The notes under the pieces are model-generated. The model did no database searches. It had not been told where the DNA came from and saw nothing but the letters and a program-made list of their open reading frames with translations. A stretch of DNA of 42,113 nucleotides from NCBI GenBank assembly GCA_019236925.1, contig JAFAID010000188.1, positions 1 through 42,113 on the forward strand, given 5' to 3'. Made by a program: the position numbers and the translations under genes. Positions 32,936-42,113 of the stretch are shown here, piece after piece. How positions within the stretch are numbered: position 1 is the first letter of the stretch; every line of letters begins with the position of its first letter. Source of the stretch: Mycobacterium sp. GTDB taxonomy: Bacteria; Actinomycetota; Actinomycetes; Mycobacteriales; Mycobacteriaceae.

Positions 32936-33691
32936 ATGAGTCTGAAGCAGCGCATTCCCTTATTGCGGTGGTCTTTTTGGCGGATGGCGACAGGGTCCCG
33001 CAACATCACCACGACGGGTCAGATCGGCGACGGACGTGAAGCCGCCGCAGTCGAATACGTGCTCAAGAACGCTCGCGCGGGCGACATCGACGACGTCTTG
33101 GTGACGATCGACCGGTTCGCCTACGACAAGTCGCTGCTGATCAACGTCGGCGACGAGAAGGGCGCGCTGCTCGACGCCGCGGTCCGGCGGGCCGACCCGA
33201 AACTGGCGCTCGAGCTGGGCACCTATTGCGGCTACGGCGCACTGCGCATCGCCAGGGCCGCGCCCGGCGCCAAGGTGTACTCCGTCGAGCTTGCCGAAGC
33301 CAACGCCGTCAACGCCCGTCAGATCTGGGTGCATGCCGGCGTCGCCGACCGCGTCACGTGCGTGGTCGGCACCATTGGCGACGGCGGGCACACGCTGGAT
33401 GCGCTGGCCGGCGAGCACGGCTTTACCGCCGGCGCACTCGATTTCGTGTTTCTCGACCATGACAAGGACGCCTATCTCGCGGACCTGCAGAGCATCCTGG
33501 ACCGGGGCTGGCTGCACACCGGATCGATCGTGGTCGCCGACAACGTCAAGGTGCCGGGCGCGCCGAAGTACCGCGAATACATGCGTCAGCGGCAGGGCAA
33601 GCAGTGGAGCACCACCGAGCACAAAGCGCACCTGGAGTATCAGAGCCTGATCTCCGACCTGGTGCTGGAATCGGAGTACCTCGGCGGCTAG
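32936..33691 (+). CDS. SAM-dependent O-methyltransferase (catechol type)
   Basis: A 251-residue methyltransferase. The SAM-binding motif [17 protein letters not shown] near residue 90 and the acidic [10 protein letters not shown], together with [15 protein letters not shown] and [10 protein letters not shown], are the motifs of class I, catechol-like O-methyltransferases, which bind a metal ion. The M. tuberculosis counterpart is Rv1703c. In that genome cycA and two PPE genes lie between it and parA; here they are missing. The ATG at 32936 is preferred over a GTG three codons earlier. Its stop overlaps that of xerD. Confidence 0.88.
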   Translation: MSLKQRIPLLRWSFWRMATGSRNITTTGQIGDGREAAAVEYVLKNARAGDIDDVLVTIDRFAYDKSLLINVGDEKGALLDAAVRRADPKLALELGTYCGYGALRIARAAPGAKVYSVELAEANAVNARQIWVHAGVADRVTCVVGTIGDGGHTLDALAGEHGFTAGALDFVFLDHDKDAYLADLQSILDRGWLHTGSIVVADNVKVPGAPKYREYMRQRQGKQWSTTEHKAHLEYQSLISDLVLESEYLGG

Positions 33692-34631
33692 CGAGCCCGC
33701 GGATGGGCCTCGGCCCACACTTCGCGCAGCGCGCTGACGGTCACCATGGTGTAGATCTGCGTGGTGGTCACCGAGGCGTGTCCGAGTAACTCCTGAACCA
33801 CCCGAACGTCGGCGCCGCCCTCTAACAGATGGGTCGCAAAGGAATGCCGCAGCGTATGCGGAGACACCCCGGTGGTGATCTTGGCCTGCTCGGCCGCATC
33901 CTGCAGCACCTGCCACGCGCTCTGCCGCGACAACCGGCCACCGCGCGCATTGAGGAAGATGGCCGGCGTCCCGCGACCGCGACGCGCCAACTCGGAACGC
34001 CCCCGCACCACATACGCGTCCAGTGCCTGCACCGCCGGCCGTCCGATGGGGACCAGCCGCTGTTTGCCGCCCTTGCCGCGCAGCAGCACCGACCGGGCAT
34101 GTGTGTCGATGTCGTCGACGTCGAGTCCGACCGCTTCCGAGATCCGTGCTCCGGTCGAGTACAGCAGTTCGAGCAGCGCGCGGTTACGCAGCGTCAGCGG
34201 GCCGTCGGACGGGCTGTCGCCGCCGGCGCCGGCCAGTAGTGCGAGCACCTGGTCGAGGCTCAGGCTTTTGGGGAGCCGCCGCCCCGGCGTCGGCGGCTTG
34301 ACGGCCTGCGCCACGTCGACTGCGGCCAGACCCTCGGCGGCCGCGAAGCGGTGCAGGCCGCGCACCGCGATCAGGGTGCGGGCCGCCGACACCGCCGATA
34401 GCGGCACGACCCCGGCGCCCGGATCGCCGCGCCGCAGTGCCACCAGGAATTCGCTGACGTCGTCCTCGCTGACCTTGGCCAGGTCGTCGATGTCCCGCAA
34501 GGTGAGATGTTCGAAGTAGCGACGCAAGTCGCGACGATAAGAGCTCAAGGTGTTGGCCGCCACGCCCCGCTCGATCGTCAGATGATCGAGGTAGCCCTTC
34601 AGCTGGGACTCCAGCGGTGGCGCCAGCGTCG

Positions 34632-34635
<4 letters not shown>
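33688..34635 (-). CDS. xerD: Site-specific tyrosine recombinase XerD
   Basis: A 315-residue recombinase that resolves chromosome dimers at dif with XerC. The N-terminal SAM-like domain has [15 protein letters not shown]. Catalytic residues are present: Arg in [12 protein letters not shown], Lys in [39 protein letters not shown]. This is a chromosomal housekeeping recombinase, unlike the two element integrases. The GTG at 34635 overlaps the stop of the Nudix gene (GTGA); the frame runs further upstream inside that gene. Corresponds to Rv1701. Confidence 0.94.
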
Positions 34636-37035
<2,400 letters not shown>

Positions 37036-37136
37036 CTAGGCTCTTTTGGCTGTTGTCCAGTCATTGGGCCTGCCGACCCACGGAAACCCACCCTAACATC
37101 TACGCCGCCGGGTCGTTGCTGACACGCCCGGCCGGG

Positions 37137-38087
37137 CTACGACGCCACGGTGAGGCCGGTGGCGCCGTGACCGGTTCCGTACCGACCGGTGCGGCCACCG
37201 TTGACCAGGTCGGCCATGCCCAAGACCGCGGTGATTCGTCCGGACTCGGCGTTCACGTCGTCCACGGTGCTGATCGCCGACGTCAGCGCGGCATCGCCGC
37301 GGGCCACCGCGACGGCCGCCGTACCACCGGACGAGCCATCGCGGCCGGCGAGCAGCACGCCCGAGCCGTGCGGCGCGAGCGCCGCGGCGAATCGGGCCAC
37401 GCTGACGCCCTGATTACCGGCGTCGTCGCTCAGGCCGCCGCCGGTGATGACTGCCGCGGCGTTGGCCGCGCCGACGCGCTGGTTCCCGTGGCCCGGAAAG
37501 GTTATGAAGCCGGTGTCACGCAACGCGGCCAGCACGGTGTCGCGCGGCGCGTCGTCGACGGTCGGGACAGCTGGATCGCGGTTGATCAGCAGCGCGATAC
37601 CCAACAGGTCGCCGGCCTGCGAGCCTTGGTCCACGAGTTTGGTGCTCAGCTGAGCCCCCGCCGGCAGAATCGACGAGTTGACCACCGACCGCAACTTCTC
37701 CGCCGAGTTGGCGTCGACGAACTCCTGGGTCAACGACACCGTGCCGGTGACAGCTCCGCCGGACTGGCCGACGAGCTTCGACACCGCATCGACGTCGTCT
37801 TCCTTTGCATCCGGAGAGCGGAAGATCACCACCGACTTGCCGTTCAGCGCGTCGTGCACCATTCGGCCCGCCATTTGGGAATCGAAAGCGTCTGCGGAAC
37901 TGAGCTTTTGGTTCAGCGCGTTCTTCTGATCGTTGAGTGCGTTGATCTGGCCGTGCAGATTTCGCGATTCGTCACGCATTCCGGACAGCATGGTGTTCGA
38001 CAGGAAACCCGAGCCCAGCACGACACCGACCGCCAGCGCCACAAACACAGCGGCCAACGAAATCGCGTGCTGGCGTAGCGATATCAC
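37137..38087 (-). CDS. mctB: Copper transporter MctB (outer-envelope copper efflux)
   Basis: A 316-residue protein with a single N-terminal hydrophobic helix (HAISLAAVFVALAVGVVLGS) that anchors it or passes as a signal, followed by a coiled coil (DESRNLHGQINALNDQKNAL) and a mixed domain. In M. tuberculosis Rv1698/MctB limits copper build-up and was proposed to form a channel; the sequence and gene order match. The start at 38087 lies 13 bases from the steA stop, so both are probably co-transcribed. Confidence 0.9.
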   Translation of the reverse strand: MISLRQHAISLAAVFVALAVGVVLGSGFLSNTMLSGMRDESRNLHGQINALNDQKNALNQKLSSADAFDSQMAGRMVHDALNGKSVVIFRSPDAKEDDVDAVSKLVGQSGGAVTGTVSLTQEFVDANSAEKLRSVVNSSILPAGAQLSTKLVDQGSQAGDLLGIALLINRDPAVPTVDDAPRDTVLAALRDTGFITFPGHGNQRVGAANAAAVITGGGLSDDAGNQGVSVARFAAALAPHGSGVLLAGRDGSSGGTAAVAVARGDAALTSAISTVDDVNAESGRITAVLGMADLVNGGRTGRYGTGHGATGLTVAS

Positions 38088-38100
38088 GTCTATACCTGTC

Positions 38101-39279
38101 TTAGTGGACCCAGTGCTGCACCCAGAGGGTGAAATGGTTCCAGTACTCGACGGCCCAATGCATCACCAGGGTGTCGGTGCGTGACACCCACAGTGCGACG
38201 ATGACCGTGATCAGCATCGTCAAGATCAGCAATGCGATCGCACCGCCTGAAATTCGATTGTGATACAGGGTCGCAACCGCTTTGGCGTCCACCACCTTTT
38301 CCCCGACCCGCAGCCTGGTGAGGAAGGTCGAGGGGTTGCTCTGCTGACGCGACCGGTCGAAGAACGTCTCGATGTTGGCGCGGTGGCCGGCGGTCACCAG
38401 CAATGCGGCGCCGTGGTGGTCGGCCAGGAGCAGCGCCAGGTCCATGGGCGAACCCGCGGCGGGAAAGGTCATCGCCCCCACACCGAGGTCCTGGATGCGC
38501 TCCAGGCCCGGCGCGTGGCCGTCAGCGTCGGCGGGCAGCACCACGTGAGCGCCGCACTTGAGGACCTCGGTGCTCAGCTCATTGGGGTCGCCGACAATGA
38601 GCTGCGGACGATGTCCTGCCTTGCGCAACACTTCCGCGCCGGTGCCGACTCCGATCAGCACAGGCTGGTATTCCTTGATAAACGGTTTGAGGCGTTTGAG
38701 GTCATCGGCGGCGTCCTCCTCGTCGGCGACGATGACGACGTGACGCCGCCGTAGGTCGACGTCGACGTCGGGGATGCCGACCCCGTCGATCAACAGTGGG
38801 CTCTCGCTACGGATGAACTCGATGGTGTTGCCCGCGAACGCCTCGAGGTGGGCGACCAATCCGCTCTTGGCCTCCTGCATCAACTCCGCGATCTCGTGGT
38901 CGGTGCGCTGGGTGCCCCGGATCAACCGGCGGTCGCCGGCGTAGACGCCGCCGTCGTGCAGCCGGACTTTCGCGCCATCCTTGATCTTCTTGAAGACCTC
39001 CGGTCCCGTCTCGTCGATGAGGGTGACGCCGTTGGCCACCAGCACCTCGGGCCCCAGGTTGGGATACCGGCCCGACACCGACGTGGATGCGTTGACCACG
39101 GCGGCGATCTCGGCGTCGACGAGCGCATCAGCGGTGATCCGATCGAGGTCGAGCACATCGAGGACGACGATGTCGCCGGGGCACACCCGACGCAGCAGTC
39201 GGTCGATGTCGCGGTCGACCCGGGCGGTGCCGACAACACCCGGCCGGATGGGGTTACTACGGGTCAGAAGCGCAGTCAT
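38101..39279 (-). CDS. steA: SteA-like cytokinetic-ring protein (TPK-like fold)
   Basis: A 392-residue protein matching Rv1697. The cytosolic part has RVDRDIDRLLRRVCPGDIVV, a long conserved central domain related to thiamin pyrophosphokinases (LIVGDPNELS, HVVLPADADGHAPGLERIQ) and ends with one strongly hydrophobic helix (GAIALLILTMLITVIVALWV) and a short external tail with WVQHWVH. In corynebacteria SteA and SteB act in cell separation. The frame opens at 39351; I chose the ATG at 39279, which matches the known mycobacterial start, though 39297 is possible. Confidence 0.9.
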   Translation of the reverse strand: MTALLTRSNPIRPGVVGTARVDRDIDRLLRRVCPGDIVVLDVLDLDRITADALVDAEIAAVVNASTSVSGRYPNLGPEVLVANGVTLIDETGPEVFKKIKDGAKVRLHDGGVYAGDRRLIRGTQRTDHEIAELMQEAKSGLVAHLEAFAGNTIEFIRSESPLLIDGVGIPDVDVDLRRRHVVIVADEEDAADDLKRLKPFIKEYQPVLIGVGTGAEVLRKAGHRPQLIVGDPNELSTEVLKCGAHVVLPADADGHAPGLERIQDLGVGAMTFPAAGSPMDLALLLADHHGAALLVTAGHRANIETFFDRSRQQSNPSTFLTRLRVGEKVVDAKAVATLYHNRISGGAIALLILTMLITVIVALWVSRTDTLVMHWAVEYWNHFTLWVQHWVH

Positions 39280-39397
39280 CCTCGTGGTCACACTCATGCA
39301 GGCGATTCTGTCGGTGAAGGTGAGCCCGACCGGGGAGGCGCGCCGTAACAACAGCCTCAGAAGTTATATCTTGTCACACCTGTCACATAATTGAATG

Positions 39398-41176
39398 TCA
39401 TTGCGAGATCGCAATCCGGTCACAGTCAGCGGCCTCGAGCAGTTCCCGCGCGTGAGCGCGCGCCGTGTCTGACTCACCGAGCCCGGCCAGCATCCTGGCC
39501 AACTCGGCAACCCGATGGTCGCCGTCCAGGCGCCGCACGCCGCTGGCGCCGTTTTTGCCTGTGCTGTCGACCATCAGGTGAACGTCGGCGTAGGCGGCGA
39601 CCTGTGGCAGATGGGTGACCACAATGACTTGGCGGTTGCGAGCCAACCGCGCCAGCCGCCGCCCGATCTGCACCGCGGCCCGGCCACCAACGCCGGCGTC
39701 GACCTCGTCGAACACCATCGTGGTGCCCGTCATCGACGCAGCCAGCACGACTTCCAGGGCCAGCATCACCCGCGACAGCTCGCCGCCGGACGCGCTTTTG
39801 GCAAGAGGAAGCACCGTCATGCCGCGATGCGCGGCGAAGCCGAACTCGACCTGGTCGACACCGTCTCCGCCGGCATGGGCCCGCGCGCCCGAGGGCAACG
39901 CCAGCGCGGCGGGGTCGTCGTCGCCGGCCGGCATGGTCGTTACGGTGATGGTGAATTCGGCGTCGGACATCGCCAGTCCGGATAGCTCGCCGGTGACTTC
40001 CTTGGCCAGTCGTTTGGCCGCTTGACTACGCACCTTGCTGAGTTCGGTTGCAGCGGAGCCTAATTCGGTCGCCAGCTCGTCGACGCGACGTTGCAGGCCG
40101 GCCAACGCCTCTTCTGAGACGTCCAGGTGAGCCAGCCGATCGCGCGATTCGCGCGCCCACTGCAGCACGCCGTCGATGTCGGCCGCGTATTTGCGGGTGA
40201 GCGTGCGAAGTTCGGCTTGCCGAGCAAGTTTGGTATCCAAAGTGCTGGCGTCGGAAGGTAGTTCGTTCAGGTAGTCGCCGAGTTCGCGCGCGGCATCGTC
40301 GACCACCGTCAACGCCTCGCTGAGCTGAGCGGCCAGCCCCCGCAGCGTCGCGTCGTCGGTCGACTCCAGCGCCGTCTTCGCTCGCCCCAGGCCGTCGGCC
40401 GCCGAGGCGGGCTCGCCCATCACCTCGGCAGCGGTCTCGTCCCCCGCCCCGGACAACGCGGCACGGGCACCGGCGGCAGCCTCGCGCAGCGCGTCCAATT
40501 CCGAGAGCCGGCGAATGTCGGCGATCAGTGCGTCATCCTCACCGGGTGCGGGGTCGACGGTGTCGATCTCGTGCAACGCGAATTTCAGCCGGTCGGCCTC
40601 CTGGGCCAATTCGCGGGCGCGGTGGCTTCGGTCGACGAGGTCACGTCGCGCCGACTGCCACGCGTCGCGCAGTTTGCGATAGCGCTCCAGCCGGGCACCG
40701 ACGGCGGCGAACCGGTCCAGCGCGCCGCGTTGTTCGTCGGGCCGCATCAGCCGCAGCTGGTCGTTTTGTCCGTGCAGGGTGAGCAGTTCGTTGGTGAAAC
40801 CGCTCAGCGATTTGGCCGGGACGCTGCGCCCACCGAGGTAGGCCCGCGACGGACCGTCGCGGCTGACCGAACGCGACGCGATGATGCTGCCGTCCTCGTC
40901 GCGATCGGCTCCGGAGGCGTCCAGCATCTCGTCGATCTGCCCAACGGCTTTCTGGTCGAGATCGGCAGTGGTGAAGCGCCCTTCGACGACGGCCCGCTCG
41001 GCACCCGAGCGCACCCGGTTGGCGTCGGCGCGGGCACCGCCCAGCAGGTGCAGACCGGTGACCACCATCGTCTTACCGGTGCCGGTCTCCCCGGTCAGGA
41101 CCGTCAGACCACGGTCGAATTCGGCCGTGGCGACGCTGATGGCGCCCAACGCCTCGATGCGAATCTCACTGAGCAC
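39398..41176 (-). CDS. recN: DNA repair protein RecN
   Basis: A 592-residue SMC-like ATPase. It opens with MLSEIRIEALGAISVATAEF and Walker A GETGTGKTMVVTG near residues 30-42. A coiled-coil pair fills about residues 160-370. The C-terminal half-domain has the signature SASGGELSRVMLALEVVL and Walker B MVFDEVDAGVGG. RecN holds broken DNA ends together for recombinational repair. It lies 12 bases after the NAD kinase stop, in the same operon. Corresponds to Rv1696. Confidence 0.97.
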   Translation of the reverse strand: MLSEIRIEALGAISVATAEFDRGLTVLTGETGTGKTMVVTGLHLLGGARADANRVRSGAERAVVEGRFTTADLDQKAVGQIDEMLDASGADRDEDGSIIASRSVSRDGPSRAYLGGRSVPAKSLSGFTNELLTLHGQNDQLRLMRPDEQRGALDRFAAVGARLERYRKLRDAWQSARRDLVDRSHRARELAQEADRLKFALHEIDTVDPAPGEDDALIADIRRLSELDALREAAAGARAALSGAGDETAAEVMGEPASAADGLGRAKTALESTDDATLRGLAAQLSEALTVVDDAARELGDYLNELPSDASTLDTKLARQAELRTLTRKYAADIDGVLQWARESRDRLAHLDVSEEALAGLQRRVDELATELGSAATELSKVRSQAAKRLAKEVTGELSGLAMSDAEFTITVTTMPAGDDDPAALALPSGARAHAGGDGVDQVEFGFAAHRGMTVLPLAKSASGGELSRVMLALEVVLAASMTGTTMVFDEVDAGVGGRAAVQIGRRLARLARNRQVIVVTHLPQVAAYADVHLMVDSTGKNGASGVRRLDGDHRVAELARMLAGLGESDTARAHARELLEAADCDRIAISQ

Positions 41177-41188
41177 CAGGCTGCACCG

Positions 41189-42112
41189 CTACCGGCCGCG
41201 CCAGCCGGTGACCGGCAAGCGGAACTTACGGACCAGACGGTCGGTGAACGGGGCGCTGTCCAGCCGCGCCCATTTCACCGATACCTCGCAGCGCCGCACC
41301 TCCAACCGTCCACCAGCAGGCACCAGCATCTCGCGGCGCCCGTCACAGAACACCACGGCGTCGTGCTCGTCGGCCTCGAGTTCGATGGCGATGCTGGCGT
41401 CCGGGCTGGTGACCATCGGCCGGGCGAACAGCGCGTGAGCGTTGTTGGGCACCAACAAGAGTGCCTCGAGATCCGGCCACAGCACCGGGCCGCCCGCGGA
41501 GAATGCGTAGGCCGTGGAGCCGGTCGGCGTTGACACCAGTACCCCGTCGCAGCCGAAGGTCGACACCGGCCGGCCATCGACTTCAAGGACCACCCCGAGC
41601 ACTCCGAGCCGCGGCCCTTTTTCCAGGCTGGCGTCGTTGAGCGCCCATCCGCGACTGATGACCTCGCCTCTGAATCGCACCGCGATGTCGAGCGTCAGCC
41701 GGTCTTCGATCGTGTAGCTGCGGGCCACCACATGCTCGAGCACGGTGTCGATGGCGTCAGCCTCCGCCTCGGCCAAAAACCCGATCCGGCCCAGGTTCAC
41801 ACCCAGCACCGGAATGTTGGCATTACGAGCGAGTTCGGCCGCGCGCAAGACGGTGCCGTCGCCACCCAGCCCCAGTACCAGCTCGCATCCGTCGGCAGCG
41901 TTGGGATCGGCGTCGGTGAGCTGGATGGCGACACCCAATGCGCGCATGTCGTCGGGGGCCAGATGCAACGAACCTCGGTCCACCGCCTCGGCCGTCAACA
42001 CTCGAAGGCCAATGCCGTTGTCGCCCAGCACTTTTTCAACCCGACGTGCGGTGTCGGTGGCTTCCGGGCGTCCGGTGTGAACCACCAGCAGGACGGTGCG
42101 CTCAAGCGTCAT
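41189..42112 (-). CDS. ppnK: NAD kinase
   Basis: A 307-residue enzyme that makes NADP from NAD with ATP or polyphosphate. [18 protein letters not shown] near residues 80-95 holds the GGDG motif and the catalytic aspartate. [12 protein letters not shown] and [20 protein letters not shown] complete the nucleotide and metal sites. The ATG at 42112 is one base from the window's edge, so the gene appears complete, although upstream signals are cut off. Corresponds to Rv1695 and is first in the ppnK-recN unit. Confidence 0.97.
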   Translation of the reverse strand: MTLERTVLLVVHTGRPEATDTARRVEKVLGDNGIGLRVLTAEAVDRGSLHLAPDDMRALGVAIQLTDADPNAADGCELVLGLGGDGTVLRAAELARNANIPVLGVNLGRIGFLAEAEADAIDTVLEHVVARSYTIEDRLTLDIAVRFRGEVISRGWALNDASLEKGPRLGVLGVVLEVDGRPVSTFGCDGVLVSTPTGSTAYAFSAGGPVLWPDLEALLLVPNNAHALFARPMVTSPDASIAIELEADEHDAVVFCDGRREMLVPAGGRLEVRRCEVSVKWARLDSAPFTDRLVRKFRLPVTGWRGR

Positions 42113-42113
42113 T

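Overview
The window is a mycobacterial chromosome segment, most likely from a slow grower. The right half keeps the gene order of the Mycobacterium tuberculosis Rv1695-Rv1713 block, read here in reverse: NAD kinase, recN, steA, mctB, pyrG, a Nudix ADP-ribose pyrophosphatase, xerD, an O-methyltransferase, parA, scpA, scpB, rluB, cmk and der. Two PPE-SVP genes and two MIRU-like repeats also point to Mycobacterium. No species can be named from what I can see.

Layout. (1) 1-2346: a flank with a zinc-free alcohol-dehydrogenase-like reductase, two copies of an 88-bp repeat and an IS3-family transposase scrap. (2) 2347-9189: an actinomycete integrative and conjugative element (AICE) of the pSAM2 type. 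It carries an HD-domain protein, a Nudix protein, an HTH regulator, an SCO3933-like small protein, an FtsK/TraSA translocase, a RepSA-type initiator, Xis and Int. The last four are packed head to tail. (3) 9147-9189 and 23647-23689: a 43-bp direct repeat made of the 3' part of a tRNA-Pro(GGG) gene; the intact tRNA lies at 23648-23721. An integrase sits just left of each copy, so two elements appear stacked at one tRNA. (4) 9190-23646: the block between the repeats. Its right part (17682-23557) is a phage-satellite-like module: integrase, excisionase, AAA replication ATPase with a GTGCCC repeat array just downstream, zinc-motif protein, HTH protein, scaffold-like protein and probable small terminase. 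Its left part is a mixed zone with an unrecognised three-gene cassette, two PPE genes, an FMN reductase, and broken genes for a sulfite-oxidase-like protein, maleylacetate reductase, Dps and HsdM. (5) 23722-27248: an AraC-type regulator with a VOC protein, a second reductase, a DUF3060-like membrane protein and a TauE/SafE permease. (6) 27315-42112: the conserved housekeeping block.

How the genes work together. In the AICE, Int and Xis move the element, RepSA replicates the excised circle, and the FtsK-like protein transfers double-stranded DNA between cells. The HTH protein and the repeat-rich region 4284-4369 probably set the switch. Der, Cmk, RluB, ScpB, ScpA and ParA overlap by about 4 bp each and form one tightly coupled operon for ribosome assembly, nucleotide supply and chromosome segregation. 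Nudix-XerD-PyrG are likewise coupled.

Limits. All names rest on reading motifs in the translations; no search was run. The left end of the AICE was not found: there is no third copy of the tRNA repeat in this window. Functions given for the satellite structural genes and the 9558-11156 cassette are weak or absent.
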